DNA of 64,000 nt from Burkholderiaceae bacterium (GTDB taxonomy: Bacteria; Pseudomonadota; Gammaproteobacteria; Burkholderiales; Burkholderiaceae_C): contig JAHCKM010000002.1 of the NCBI GenBank assembly GCA_026125795.1, positions 1,054,001 through 1,118,000 on the forward strand, read 5' to 3'. Below the pieces are notes generated by a model. The model searched no databases, had not been told where the DNA came from, and saw nothing but the letters and a program-made list of their open reading frames with translations. Within the stretch, counting starts at the first letter, position 1, and every line of letters begins with the position of its first letter. The position numbers were made by a program, and so were the translations under genes. Below, piece by piece: positions 44,564 through 53,465 of this stretch.

Positions 44564-45349
44564 TCAGTGGAACTGCGCCGACAGCTCGGTGCTGACCCAC
44601 ACCTTGGCGGCGACGCCGCCCACGCGAGACAACTGCATCTGGTACTGGTAGCGGTCAGGCCGATACAGGCCCTGCAGCCATTGCACCGGCCGCTCGTCGG
44701 TGTCGTAGACCAGGCGGTCCACCGCGAGCAGTGCGGTGCCCGGGGCCACGTCGAGGCGGGCTGCCACGGCGTCGTCGGCAGGGCAGGCCGAGATGCTTTG
44801 CGTGGCGCGGCCGATGTGCACGCCGGCGCGCTCCAGCAGCAGCAGGATCGGCTCGCGCGCCAGCTCGCGCCGGCCGAAGCCTTGCGCCAACTCCTGCGGC
44901 ACCCACGTGGTGATGTGCGACAGCGGGCCTTCGTGCGTGGCGCGCACGCGTGCCGCTCGCTGCACCCTCGCACGGACCGGCAGACCGAGCCGCTGCGCCA
45001 CGGCGGCCGGCGCAACGACCACGTCGCACGACAGCACCTTCACCTGCGTCTGCAGGCCCATGTGCACGATGTTTCCCAGCAGGCCGGGCAGGCGGCCGGC
45101 CGCAACGGCGGCCGGCGCGCCATGACCATCGTGGCGGCGCGGCCGGGTGCCCCGTCCGGGGCGGCGGTCGATCAGGCCCTCCGACGCGAGGCGCTCGAGG
45201 GCCTTGCGCACGGTGGCGCGTGCCACGCCGAACTGCTGCACCAGACTCAGCTCGGGCGGCAGTCCGTCGCTGAAGCGGCCCTCGGCCAGCTGCTCGCGCA
45301 ACACCAGGTAGACCTGGTGGTACTTGGGCAGCGGCACGGCGGGCGCCAT
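44564..45349 (-). CDS. GntR-family regulator with UTRA domain (HutC subfamily)
   Basis: 261 residues. Winged helix PLPKYHQVYLVLREQLAEGRFSDGLPPELSLVQQFGVARATVRKALERLASEGLIDRRPGRGT, followed by a UTRA effector domain (RRELAREPILLLLERAGVHIGRATQSISACPADD, PGTALLAVDRLVYDTDERPVQWLQGLYRPDRYQYQM). Proposed repressor of the operon that follows on the same strand, sensing a substrate or intermediate. An inverted repeat lies 25 bp upstream of its start. Confidence 0.92.
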   Translation of the reverse strand: MAPAVPLPKYHQVYLVLREQLAEGRFSDGLPPELSLVQQFGVARATVRKALERLASEGLIDRRPGRGTRPRRHDGHGAPAAVAAGRLPGLLGNIVHMGLQTQVKVLSCDVVVAPAAVAQRLGLPVRARVQRAARVRATHEGPLSHITTWVPQELAQGFGRRELAREPILLLLERAGVHIGRATQSISACPADDAVAARLDVAPGTALLAVDRLVYDTDERPVQWLQGLYRPDRYQYQMQLSRVGGVAAKVWVSTELSAQFH

Positions 45350-45374
45350 GGTGGACGAGCCTGCGTCAGTCCCA

Positions 45375-45394
45375 TTGTCCAGTCAATAGGACAA
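45375..45394. promoter_or_regulatory. candidate GntR operator
   Basis: TTGTCC and GGACAA arms separated by eight bases, in the 91-bp gap between the alpha/beta hydrolase and the GntR-type gene. Autoregulation by such a regulator is common. The half site resembles the TTTGTCC arm of the palindrome at 7186-7214, which may be a coincidence. Confidence 0.5.
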
Positions 45395-45440
45395 ATACGG
45401 CGCGGCGGTCGTCGCGGCTCGGATCCGGCACCTGCGCGCC

Positions 45441-46355
45441 TCAGGCCATCGCCGGCCGGCCGCTCGGCCCCCAGATGGACTCCGGACGCGTGCGCGGATC
45501 GCGCGCCGGCCATCGCCCGGACGCGACCTGCAGCACGAACCCCTCGAGCAGCTGGTTGAAGCGCAGCGGCTCCTCCAGGTTCACCGCATGGCCGGTGCAC
45601 GGCATGATCGCGAGGCCGGCGGTCGGTATCGTGCGCTTGAGCAGCAGCGAAGGCTCCAGGCACGGCTCGTCCTCGTCGCCGCACACCACCAACACCGGCA
45701 CGTCGATCAGAGCCAGCGCATCGGTGAGGTCATACAGACACGGCCGTCGCGCCTGATAACCCTCCATCGTGCAGGCCGAGCCGGCGGCCGAGTGCGATGC
45801 AAACTGCCGCTCGAAGTCGGCGAATCCGCGCGGATCCTTGCGCAGGTATTGCAGGCGTGACGGTCCATGGCCATAGGTGGCCGCCACGTGCGGCATGCCC
45901 TCGCGCCGCATCTGCTGCGCCAGCGCCGTGCAATCGTGCTGGAAACGCCGGTACAGCGCCGGGTGCGCGCCGGAACCGACGCCCACCAGCGTCAGCGACA
46001 GCGCGCGCGACGCGGCCCCTTGCGTGCCGTGCTGCAGGCCGAAGTGCAGCGCCGCAAACGCGCCCATCGAGCAGCCCACAACGTGCGCGTGGCGGATGTC
46101 GAGCGCATGGAGCACCGCGGTGATGTCGTCGCGCTGCCGCTGCTGCACGTAGCGCTCGGCGCTTTCCGGCACGTCGCTCGGTGGGTAGCCCCGCGCGTTG
46201 TACGCGATGCAGCGGTGGGTGCGCGCAAAGTGGCGCAGCTGCGGCTCCCAGCTGCGGTGGTCGCCGGCGAACTCGTGCACGAACACGATCGGCGTGCCGC
46301 TGCCAACCTCCTCGTAGTGCAGGCTGACGCCGTCGTCGGTGCGCAGGAAGGGCAT
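45441..46355 (-). CDS. alpha/beta hydrolase
   Basis: 304 residues. The nucleophile elbow GCSMGA near 98, the acid in VLVVCGDEDEPC near 231, and the His in MPCTGHAVNLEE near 260 form a triad. The oxyanion loop reads VHEFAGDHRSW where HG is the norm (VHEF). Resembles 3-oxoadipate enol-lactonase-type hydrolases. It is upstream of the GntR gene on the same strand, with a possible operator between them, so it may be transcribed separately. ATG at 46355 is preferred to a longer frame. Confidence 0.87.
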   Translation of the reverse strand: MPFLRTDDGVSLHYEEVGSGTPIVFVHEFAGDHRSWEPQLRHFARTHRCIAYNARGYPPSDVPESAERYVQQRQRDDITAVLHALDIRHAHVVGCSMGAFAALHFGLQHGTQGAASRALSLTLVGVGSGAHPALYRRFQHDCTALAQQMRREGMPHVAATYGHGPSRLQYLRKDPRGFADFERQFASHSAAGSACTMEGYQARRPCLYDLTDALALIDVPVLVVCGDEDEPCLEPSLLLKRTIPTAGLAIMPCTGHAVNLEEPLRFNQLLEGFVLQVASGRWPARDPRTRPESIWGPSGRPAMA

Positions 46356-46465
46356 GGTCGCTGCTCCGCCTTGTAGAGGGTTGCTCGCGACATTAGATTG
46401 AGCATCGCGAACCCGACCACCCGGGTCTGCCCGATGTGCAAGTGCGCCGCGGCTGATCACACTGC

Positions 46466-46738
46466 GTGGCGAAGCCCGAGCTGCACATGTCCACGTGGGT
46501 CGTCATTCTCCCCGGCGGCATCCGGATCACGGTCACGCCGCGCCGCTGGCTTGCGGCGGCGCTGTGCGCCTTGCTGGCGCTGCTGCTCTGGGGTTTCGTG
46601 GCGGTGCTGCAGCAAGGCGTCGAGCGCGGCAACCGGATGCGCGCCGAGCAGTTGCGCGCGGCCACGCAACCGCCTGCAGCCAAGGCGCCTCGCACGGGTG
46701 CGGTGAAGACGGCCCGGGCCGAGCCGCAGCAGCCCTAG
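46466..46738 (+). CDS. small single-pass membrane protein, unknown
   Basis: 90 residues from GTG at 46466 (ATG at 46487 is an alternative). STWVVILPGGIRITVTPRRW is followed by one membrane helix, LAAALCALLALLLWGFVAVL, and a polar Ala/Pro/Gln-rich tail. No family recognised. Its last codon touches the tandem hairpin array. Confidence 0.5.
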   Translation: MAKPELHMSTWVVILPGGIRITVTPRRWLAAALCALLALLLWGFVAVLQQGVERGNRMRAEQLRAATQPPAAKAPRTGAVKTARAEPQQP

Positions 46739-46854
46739 GGCGCCGCCTGCGGCGCCCGGACTCCCCTAAGGCGCCGCCTGCGGCGCCCGAACTCCCCCAG
46801 GGCGCCGCTTGTGGCGCCGAGTTCCCTGGGCCCCGCTTGCGGCGCCCGGTTCAG
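46738..46854. repeat. tandem GC hairpin array between convergent genes
   Basis: Three units of 30-32 bp plus a partial fourth: GGCGCCGC-CTG-CGGCGCC stems, each followed by a short CGGACTCCCC-like link. The array fills the space between the small membrane gene and the convergent amidohydrolase and covers the stop codon of the latter. It may end transcription from both sides. Confidence 0.85.
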
Positions 46855-48452
46855 TTGGGCCCGAACAGGTCCTGCGCGATGCCTGCGGCCGAGAACAGGT
46901 AGTCGCGCGAGGCTTCGATCTCGCGGCGCAGCCGGTTGAGGTTGACGTCGAGCAGGCGACCCTTCCACTTGCGGATCTTGCCTGCGACGATCACCGTCTC
47001 GACGTTGGTGCGCTCCATCAGCGACACCACGGCGCCGGGCACGTGGTTGAGCGGCGCCACGTTGATCGCCTGCGCGTCGAGGATGATGATGTCGGCTTCC
47101 TTGCCGGGCGTGAGCGAACCCACCTTCTTGTCGAGGCGCAGGTCTTTCGCGCCGTTGACAGTGGCATAGCGGATCACGTCGCGCGTGTTGAGCAGCTTGG
47201 GCACGTTGGGGCCTGGCGTCGGCCACTGGTTGGGCGGATTGAAGTCGCCCTGCTCGAGCACCATCTGGTTGGCCACCATGCGCTGCATCGTCATCATCGA
47301 GCGCATCTGGGTGAAGAAGTCGGCCGTCATCGTGCACTCCACGTCGACGCTGAGCGACGGCTCGATCCCGAGCTGCTGCAGCTTGACGATCGGCGGGATG
47401 CCGTGGCGCATGTTCATCTCGATCGGCACCGCCAGCGACACCGATGCCCCGACGTCCTTGACCTTCTGCCATGCCAGATCGGACATGCCGGTCATGTGGA
47501 TGAACAAGTTGTCGCTGCCGATGCCCAGCGTGCCGCTGTCGCCGCCCTTGTGCTGCGCGAGCAGGTCGAACACCGGCCGCATGCCGAAAGGCGACAGGAT
47601 GTGCGCTGCGATCGGCAGCCCCAGCTCGCGCCCGATCTGCCATGCCTTTTCGTACGCGGGCAGGTAGATCTCGCCGCCCATGATCATCGTCACCAGCTGG
47701 TCGTCGGACCTGAACCAGCGGTCGCGGATGCGCGTCGCGTCGGTCGGGTACTGGTTGTTTGGGTGGGTGCCGATCACCGCCGCGCCCGCGCTCTCGAAAT
47801 AGCCGAACGCGGCGCGCCGCCCGGTGTCGAACAGCGCCTGGATCGCGGCATCGGAGTGCTGCGGCGAATGGTGGATCTGCGACACGTCGTGCACCGTGGT
47901 CACGCCGTCGTCGAGTTGCGCCAGGCCGCCGAACAGATGATTGATGTACACGTCCTGCGGCCGGTAAACCGGAGCGAAGCGCAGCAGGATGTTCTCGAAG
48001 TAGGTCTGGTTGCCGCTCGGTGTGTTGGAGCCGTCGTTGATCAGCAGGCCATCGGCCAGCCAGCTGCGCAGCGCGGTCTCGAACAGGTGGTGGTGGGTGT
48101 CGATGAAGCCCGGCATCACGATGCGGCCGCGCGCGTCGATCACCGCGGCGCCGCCGGCATGGATGTGCTTGCCGACCGCAACGATCTTCTTGCCTTCGAC
48201 CAGCACGTCGCCGGTGGCGAAATCGCCGACACGCGGATCCATCGACATCACGGCACCGCCGCGGATCACGTATCGCCGGCCGTGGCGGCCGCTGTGCTCG
48301 GGCCCGTCGTCGTCGCCGTGCGCACGCGCCGGCCGGTTGAACAGGCTCAGGCCCGCCGCCGCGGCCACGCCGGTGGCGCTCGTGGTCTTGAAGAACTGCC
48401 GGCGTGATGCCGCATGCGGCTGCAGCCAACCGCGCTCGCACAGTTTGCACAT
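46851..48452 (-). CDS. Tat-exported amidohydrolase (chlorohydrolase/cytosine deaminase-like)
   Basis: 533 residues. N-terminus MCKLCERGWLQPHAASRRQFFKTTSATG has a CxxC and a twin-arginine motif (SRRQFFK), followed by GVAAAAGLSLF. The amidohydrolase core has the HxH pair in GFIDTHHHLFE near 128-133, AAHILSPFG (a further His) near 275, NLFIHMTG near 311, and the late GKEADIIILDAQAINVAP strand. Such enzymes hydrolyse amides or deaminate rings; export by Tat is unusual for this group. It is convergent with the small membrane gene and divergent from the XRE-type gene; the 272-bp gap between them contains no gene I can support. Confidence 0.87.
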   Translation of the reverse strand: MCKLCERGWLQPHAASRRQFFKTTSATGVAAAAGLSLFNRPARAHGDDDGPEHSGRHGRRYVIRGGAVMSMDPRVGDFATGDVLVEGKKIVAVGKHIHAGGAAVIDARGRIVMPGFIDTHHHLFETALRSWLADGLLINDGSNTPSGNQTYFENILLRFAPVYRPQDVYINHLFGGLAQLDDGVTTVHDVSQIHHSPQHSDAAIQALFDTGRRAAFGYFESAGAAVIGTHPNNQYPTDATRIRDRWFRSDDQLVTMIMGGEIYLPAYEKAWQIGRELGLPIAAHILSPFGMRPVFDLLAQHKGGDSGTLGIGSDNLFIHMTGMSDLAWQKVKDVGASVSLAVPIEMNMRHGIPPIVKLQQLGIEPSLSVDVECTMTADFFTQMRSMMTMQRMVANQMVLEQGDFNPPNQWPTPGPNVPKLLNTRDVIRYATVNGAKDLRLDKKVGSLTPGKEADIIILDAQAINVAPLNHVPGAVVSLMERTNVETVIVAGKIRKWKGRLLDVNLNRLRREIEASRDYLFSAAGIAQDLFGPN

Positions 48453-48724
48453 GGGTTGTCTCCTGGTTGTGCGGCGCACCCGGGTGCGCCGGTGTTCGTG
48501 TGCGAGCGATTCTGCGCCCGGCATTTCGGCCCGCGACACAAAATCGACACCCCATCGATCGGGTCGATCTGGGCCGGTGACCGCGTCGATGGGCCCGACT
48601 TGGCGACCGGGGGTGGTAGAAGCGGCCTGTGCAAAAACTGCAAGCGCCACCGGATCCCACGCCGCGACACCGATGGTCACACGGGTATCGGGAGGGGGAC
48701 GGCGCTGTTGGCACAATGGCGTCC

Positions 48725-49165
48725 ATGCCCAACATTGCGTCTGTCCTTAAAACCGAAATCGCCCGCGTTGCTCGCAAGGAGGTCCGCGGCGAAACCGTCC
48801 CCCTGAAGAAGGCCGTCAGCGCCTATCGCTCCGAGATCGCGCGCCTCAAGCGGCGCGCGCAGGCGCTGGAGCAGCAGTTGCGCCGCCTCAGCAAGAGCAG
48901 CGCGAGGGCGGCCCCGGTGTCCAACGGCCACGACCAGGCGGACGACCAGCCCTTTCGCTTCAGCGCCAAGGGCCTGGCGTCGCACCGCAAGCGCCTGGGC
49001 CTGTCGGCCCACGACTGCGGCCTGCTGCTCGGTGCTTCGGGCCAGTCGGTGTACAAGTGGGAAGAGGGCGACGTGCGACCACGCGCCAAGCACATGCCGG
49101 CGATCGCCGCGTTGCGCAACATGGGCAAGAAGGAAGCCGCCGCGCGCTTGGCAGAGTTGCGCTAG
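48725..49165 (+). CDS. XRE-type helix-turn-helix regulator
   Basis: 146 residues. N-terminal half is a coiled, charged helix (VARKEVRGETVPLKKAVSAYRSEIARLKRRAQALEQQLRR), C-terminal half a Cro/CI-type helix-turn-helix: FSAKGLASHRKRLGLSAHDCGLLLGASGQSVYKWEEGDVRPR. ATG at 48716, three codons upstream, is an alternative. It is divergent from the Tat amidohydrolase and 48 bp upstream of the DUF937 gene. Confidence 0.82.
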   Translation: MPNIASVLKTEIARVARKEVRGETVPLKKAVSAYRSEIARLKRRAQALEQQLRRLSKSSARAAPVSNGHDQADDQPFRFSAKGLASHRKRLGLSAHDCGLLLGASGQSVYKWEEGDVRPRAKHMPAIAALRNMGKKEAAARLAELR

Positions 49166-49213
49166 CGCCCTACGATCGGCGCGCAGGGCGGGTCGCCCTG
49201 TCAAGGAGCCTGC

Positions 49214-49801
49214 ATGCAGATCACCGACGTGCTCGCCCAGATGGGCGGACTGCAATCCATCGCGCGCGAACTCGGCGTCAGCGAGGGCCAGGCGGCCGAC
49301 GGCGTCGAAGCGCTGTTGCCCGCCATCCTCGGCGGCTTCAAGAAGCAGGCGCAGTCTCAGCCCAGCGGACTCGACGGCCTGGCCGGTGTGCTCGGTCAAC
49401 TCGGCGGTGGCGGCCTGCTCGACAACGTGTTGTCGCCGCAGCCCACCGACGTGAGCCGCGGCAACGACGTGCTGGGCCAGATCTTCGGTTCACGCGACGT
49501 GAGCCGCACGGTGGCCGCCGACGCGGCGTCGCGCACCGGCCTCGATCCGTCGCTGCTGAAGCAGATGTTGCCGATGCTCGCGATGCTGGTGGCCGGCTTC
49601 ATGGCCAAGCAGCAGGGCGGCGCGGCGCAGGCGCCGTCGGCGTCCGGTGGGCTGGGCGACCTGCTGGGCGGCTTGCTCGGCGGGGCGGCGCCGGGTGGGG
49701 CCGCTGCGCGCGGCGGCGGACTTGGCGCGCTGCTCGACATGAACGGCGACGGCAACGCGCTCGACGACATCCTGCGCCTGGCCGGCAAGGCGATGCGCTG
49801 A
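49214..49801 (+). CDS. DUF937 / YidB-like protein
   Basis: 195 residues. N-terminal block MQITDVLAQMGGLQSIARELGVSEGQAADGVEALLPAILGGFKK is the DUF937 signature, followed by Gly-rich linkers and a hydrophobic helical stretch (LLKQMLPMLAMLVAGFMAKQQ). The end DMNGDGNALDDIL resembles a single calcium-binding (dockerin/EF-type) loop. Function unknown. Confidence 0.85.
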   Translation: MQITDVLAQMGGLQSIARELGVSEGQAADGVEALLPAILGGFKKQAQSQPSGLDGLAGVLGQLGGGGLLDNVLSPQPTDVSRGNDVLGQIFGSRDVSRTVAADAASRTGLDPSLLKQMLPMLAMLVAGFMAKQQGGAAQAPSASGGLGDLLGGLLGGAAPGGAAARGGGLGALLDMNGDGNALDDILRLAGKAMR

Positions 49802-49835
49802 ACCGATGGCCCGGCGCTGAAGCCGGGCGCGCCGC

Positions 49836-50720
49836 TCACAGAGACGGCGTCCGGTGCGCGGTGATGTGCGCGGCGATGCAGAACCACCGGCCGCCGCGCT
49901 TGTGCCAGATGTCGGTGTAGCGGCTCACGCCCTTGCGGCCGTCCTTCAGCTCGTAGGCATTCTCGGCGTGGATCAGGGCCACGTCGTGAAAGCGCCGCAC
50001 CTGCACACGGCCGACCGGAAACGACCGCATGGCGGTGGCGAACGTCGGCTGCGCAAAGCGCTGCAGCGCGGCGGCGCGGTCGTTCAGCGAGCCGTCGCTC
50101 GACACCACCAGGTAGTCCGGCGCGAGGTGCGCCGCGTACCAGGCCACGTCGGCGTCGCGAAACGCCTGCACGTAGCTCTCGTTGAGCGCATGCAGCAGGC
50201 GCGTGTCGTCCAAATCCGGGTCCTGCCCCGGCCACGCCGCGTGCGCCGGCACGCTGCCGCGGCGCGCCGCCACCTCCACATCGTCGCGCAGCGGCGTGTG
50301 CTGCACGCTCACCAACTGCCACGCGGTCGCGTTCCAGACATGGACGTCGGTGTAACGGACGCGCGCCGGTCTGCCGGCACGGTCGGGCACGGTGAACACG
50401 CCGTGCACCAACGCCACCGGCCCGAGCAGCCGCACGATCGCGCCCTGGTGGGACGCGTGCGGCAGCGGCGGCTGGCGGCGCGTGTGCAGCACGAACTCGG
50501 CGCGCCTGCGCCAAGAGCCGTCGCTGTCGGTGAGCAGGAAGTCCTGATGCGTCAGCGCTTCCATCAGGTCGCCGCTGACGTCGACGGTGGCGCTGACGAA
50601 GCGATGGTTGAGGGCGCGTAACTGCGCCTCGGCGAGCTCCGGTTCGGGGACCGGTGCCGCCTGCGTCGCGCCGACGAGACCCGACAGCACGAACAGTGCG
50701 GGAAGTGCAGACACAGCCAT
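49836..50720 (-). CDS. tandem NTF2-like (SnoaL/DUF4440) protein, exported
   Basis: 294 residues. A signal peptide (ALPALFVLSGLVGATQA) and two similar NTF2-like domains: the first around LNHRFVSATVDVSGDLMEALTHQDFLLTDSDGSW, the second around LNESYVQAFRDADVAWYAAHLAPDYLVVSSDGSL. Both end in an RYTDxHxW/RYTDIWHKRGGRWF pattern, so it is an internal duplication of a DUF4440 unit. Such proteins bind small hydrophobic ligands or act as isomerases. It lies 27 bp downstream of the AraC gene. Confidence 0.8.
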   Translation of the reverse strand: MAVSALPALFVLSGLVGATQAAPVPEPELAEAQLRALNHRFVSATVDVSGDLMEALTHQDFLLTDSDGSWRRRAEFVLHTRRQPPLPHASHQGAIVRLLGPVALVHGVFTVPDRAGRPARVRYTDVHVWNATAWQLVSVQHTPLRDDVEVAARRGSVPAHAAWPGQDPDLDDTRLLHALNESYVQAFRDADVAWYAAHLAPDYLVVSSDGSLNDRAAALQRFAQPTFATAMRSFPVGRVQVRRFHDVALIHAENAYELKDGRKGVSRYTDIWHKRGGRWFCIAAHITAHRTPSL

Positions 50721-50747
50721 TTCAATCTCCTCGTTGAACCGAGGAGG

Positions 50748-51686
50748 CTATGCAGTGACCGGATCCGGCGCTGTCGCGATCTTGCGCAGTTGGCGCGCCG
50801 TGGTGGCGCGCGCCTCGCGCCGCAGCTGCTGCGGCGTGTGGCCGAAGAAGGCGCGGAACCGCGCCGTGAAGTGGCTGTGGCTGGCAAAGCCCGCATCGAG
50901 CGCGATCTCGGTGAGGCCGGCATCGGAATCGAGCACGGCATCGAGCGCGCGTGCCAGGCGCGCGCGGATCACGTGGTCGTGTACCGAGAGGCCCAGTTCG
51001 GCGCGGAACAAATGCGCCAGATGGCCCGGCGACACGTTGGCCAGCGCGCCGAGCGCGCTCAGCGTCCAGCGCCGTTCGGGATCGGCTCCGATCGCTTCGA
51101 CGACGCGCGCGACGCGACGCGTGCGCCGCCACGAGCCGGGCGTGGCCCGAACCCTCGAGCGCAACTGCCGATCCCTGCGCGCGGCTGCCAACGCGGCTTG
51201 CAGCAGATCGAGAGCGCGTACCTCCGCCTCGAACGCATCGACCGCATCGGTGGCCAAGCGCTGCCACAGCAGGCTGCGCGCCAGCATCACCACCGGCGGC
51301 AGCGGCGTGTGGGTGCTGAAGGTCGATTCGTCGAAACCGCCGCCCGACATCGCTTCGGGCATCATCTGCGCCAGCGCGGCGCTGGTGAAGCGCAGCGCCA
51401 GGCATTCGTCGCCGATGCAGCCCGGAAAGCTCAGGCGGTACGGCTTGTCGGCCGAGATCAGCAGCGCGTGGCTCGGCGTGGCGATCGCGTGGCGGCGCGG
51501 CCCGTCGTGCTTGGCGAACACGCCGGCCAGCGGCAGCGCCAGCACGTTGAGCGCCGACGTCTCCAGCTCGCCGCACGCGCTCGATGCGGGGCGCACGGCG
51601 ATGTAGCCGATTTGCAGCCACTCGCCATCGAACAGCGTGCGCTGCATCAGCGACGAGGCGGTGTCGTCGTGTTTCACGCTGCCCAT
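50748..51686 (-). CDS. AraC-family transcriptional regulator
   Basis: 312 residues. A C-terminal double helix-turn-helix (RRWTLSALGALANVSPGHLAHLFRAELGLSVHDHVIRARLARAL, then LTEIALDAGFASHSHFTARFRAFFGHTPQQLRRE) and an N-terminal cupin-like sensing domain. ATG overlaps the last base of the patatin stop (TGATG), so the two are co-translated, which ties this regulator to the lipase. The longer frame upstream is a shadow of the patatin gene. Confidence 0.92.
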   Translation of the reverse strand: MGSVKHDDTASSLMQRTLFDGEWLQIGYIAVRPASSACGELETSALNVLALPLAGVFAKHDGPRRHAIATPSHALLISADKPYRLSFPGCIGDECLALRFTSAALAQMMPEAMSGGGFDESTFSTHTPLPPVVMLARSLLWQRLATDAVDAFEAEVRALDLLQAALAAARRDRQLRSRVRATPGSWRRTRRVARVVEAIGADPERRWTLSALGALANVSPGHLAHLFRAELGLSVHDHVIRARLARALDAVLDSDAGLTEIALDAGFASHSHFTARFRAFFGHTPQQLRREARATTARQLRKIATAPDPVTA

Positions 51687-52588
51687 CACGCCGCCAGGGG
51701 TCGGGTATCGGGCGGGCGCGCCTGACGCAGCAGCCCCGTGATCGCGCCCAGTTGCGCGCGCGCGGCGCGGCGGCCGGCCTCGAACAGGTAGGGCATCGCG
51801 CGAGTCTCCCACAGTCCCACGTGGCGATCCAGGCCGAGTTCGATCTCGAACACGCGCTGCCCGGCGTGGCGCGCCGCATCGATGCGCGCCCGCTGCAGGT
51901 TGTTGATCAGCGCGGTGCCGGCCTGCGCGACCAGGCGCGATGCGCGGTCGATGCGCCGCGGCATGACGCCCCTGAACCCCAGCGTCAGCACCACTGACGC
52001 ATCGGACGCCACGGCCACCGGCAGCGGATCGGACACCACGCCGTCGACCAGGCGGCGTCCGTCGACCTCGACGCTCGGAAAGAGCAACGGCACCGCGATG
52101 CTGGCGCGCAGCGCCGGCACGAGCGCGCCGTGGCGCAGCACCACGCGCTCGCCGCTGCCGGCCTCGGTGGCGACCACGCGCAGCGGCGTGGGCAGATCCT
52201 CGAGCCGCCGATCGCCGAACGCGACGCGCAGGCGTTGTGCAATGCGTGCGTCGTCGCGCAGCGCGAACCCAGCGTCGAAGCCGAACCAGCGCGGCGCCAG
52301 CAGCTGCACATAGGCGCGCCAGCGGTGCTGCTGCGTCAGATCGGCCGACCACAATGACGTGGCCGTCGCCAGCGCCTCGCGGCTCGAAAGACCCAGCGCC
52401 AGCGTGGCGCCGAACAGCGCCCCCGAGCTGCAGCCGACGATCAAATCGGGCCGTATCCCCTCGGCGTCGAGCACCTCGGCGATGCCCAGCGCGGCAATGC
52501 TGCGCACGCCGCCGCTGCCGAGCACCAGAGCCATGCGCGGTCGCGCGCTTGCGTCATCCAACACCACGTGCCTCCTTGGCAAAGGCAC
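51686..52588 (-). CDS. patatin-like phospholipase
   Basis: 300 residues. GSGGVRS oxyanion loop near 24, nucleophile elbow VGCSSGA near 53, and the catalytic Asp in LVDGVVSDPLPV near 186 make the Ser-Asp dyad. Likely cytoplasmic or membrane-associated lipid acyl hydrolase. An ATG 18 codons downstream, just before LVLGSGG, is an alternative start. It lies between the MddA-like gene and the AraC gene on the same strand. Confidence 0.88.
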   Translation of the reverse strand: MPLPRRHVVLDDASARPRMALVLGSGGVRSIAALGIAEVLDAEGIRPDLIVGCSSGALFGATLALGLSSREALATATSLWSADLTQQHRWRAYVQLLAPRWFGFDAGFALRDDARIAQRLRVAFGDRRLEDLPTPLRVVATEAGSGERVVLRHGALVPALRASIAVPLLFPSVEVDGRRLVDGVVSDPLPVAVASDASVVLTLGFRGVMPRRIDRASRLVAQAGTALINNLQRARIDAARHAGQRVFEIELGLDRHVGLWETRAMPYLFEAGRRAARAQLGAITGLLRQARPPDTRPLAA

Positions 52589-52642
52589 GAAGACTAGGCC
52601 GATGGCACTGCGCGCGCTGTCACGATCCGATGCAGTTGATGC

Positions 52643-53410
52643 TCAGTCGCCCACGTGACCGTGCCGACCGCCCTTGCGCAAGCGCGGGATCAGCATGCCC
52701 ACCTGGCCGCGGTAGGCGTGGTAGCGGGCGCCGAACTGCGCGATCAGGTCGCGCTCCTCGAACCAGATGCCGACCAGGATGTAGCCGGTGGTCGCGATGG
52801 CGAACAACAGATGCCCCGCGCTCATCTGCGGCGTGGACCAGAACGCAATCACGAAGCCGAGGTAGATCGGATGCCGCACGTGGCGATAAAACAGCGGCGT
52901 GCGGAACTCCGGTGCGGGAATCTCACGCCGCAGCAGCTGCGCCAACACCTGGCGCAGGCCGAACAGCTCGAAGTGGTTGATCAGGAAGGTGCTGATCAAG
53001 AGCACCGCCCAGCCAAGCCAGAACATCAGGTGCAGCGCCACGCGGCCCGCCGGATGCTCGACGTTCCAGATCACCGGTTCGGCGATCGGGCGCCATAACC
53101 ACAGCAGCAGCGCCAGCACCGCGGTGGCGGCCAACACGAAGGTGCTGCGCTCCATCGGCTCGGGCACGAAACGCGTCCACCAGCGCTTGAAGCCGCGGCG
53201 CGCCATCACGCTGTGCTGCACCGCGAAGGCGCCGAGCAGCAGCAGGTTGACGATCAGCGCTTCGGCCAACGGCACCGGCGCGCCGCTGTCGATCGTCTTG
53301 GGCAGCAGCGGCAGGTTGCCGACGAAGCCGATCGCGTAGACGAACGTGGCGAGAAAGAACACGTAGACGAGCACGCCATACAGGAAAGCAAGAACGCCCA
53401 TGGCAAACAC
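52643..53410 (-). CDS. MddA-like methanethiol S-methyltransferase / isoprenylcysteine methyltransferase-type membrane protein
   Basis: 255 residues, about six hydrophobic segments. The C-terminal half FRTPLFYRHVRHPIYLGFVIAFWSTPQMSAGHLLFAIATTGYILVGIWFEERDLIAQFGARYHAYR contains the RHP..lG and EERdL elements of integral-membrane methyltransferases. The whole length and these blocks fit MddA, which makes dimethylsulfide from methanethiol; NnrU-type relatives are the alternative. It is third in the leftward run begun by TetR. Confidence 0.78.
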   Translation of the reverse strand: MFAMGVLAFLYGVLVYVFFLATFVYAIGFVGNLPLLPKTIDSGAPVPLAEALIVNLLLLGAFAVQHSVMARRGFKRWWTRFVPEPMERSTFVLAATAVLALLLWLWRPIAEPVIWNVEHPAGRVALHLMFWLGWAVLLISTFLINHFELFGLRQVLAQLLRREIPAPEFRTPLFYRHVRHPIYLGFVIAFWSTPQMSAGHLLFAIATTGYILVGIWFEERDLIAQFGARYHAYRGQVGMLIPRLRKGGRHGHVGD

Positions 53411-53465
53411 TCCAATCGATGATGACGGGTTGAGCGGATGGAAGGCCGTGGTTCGATCGGGCCGC

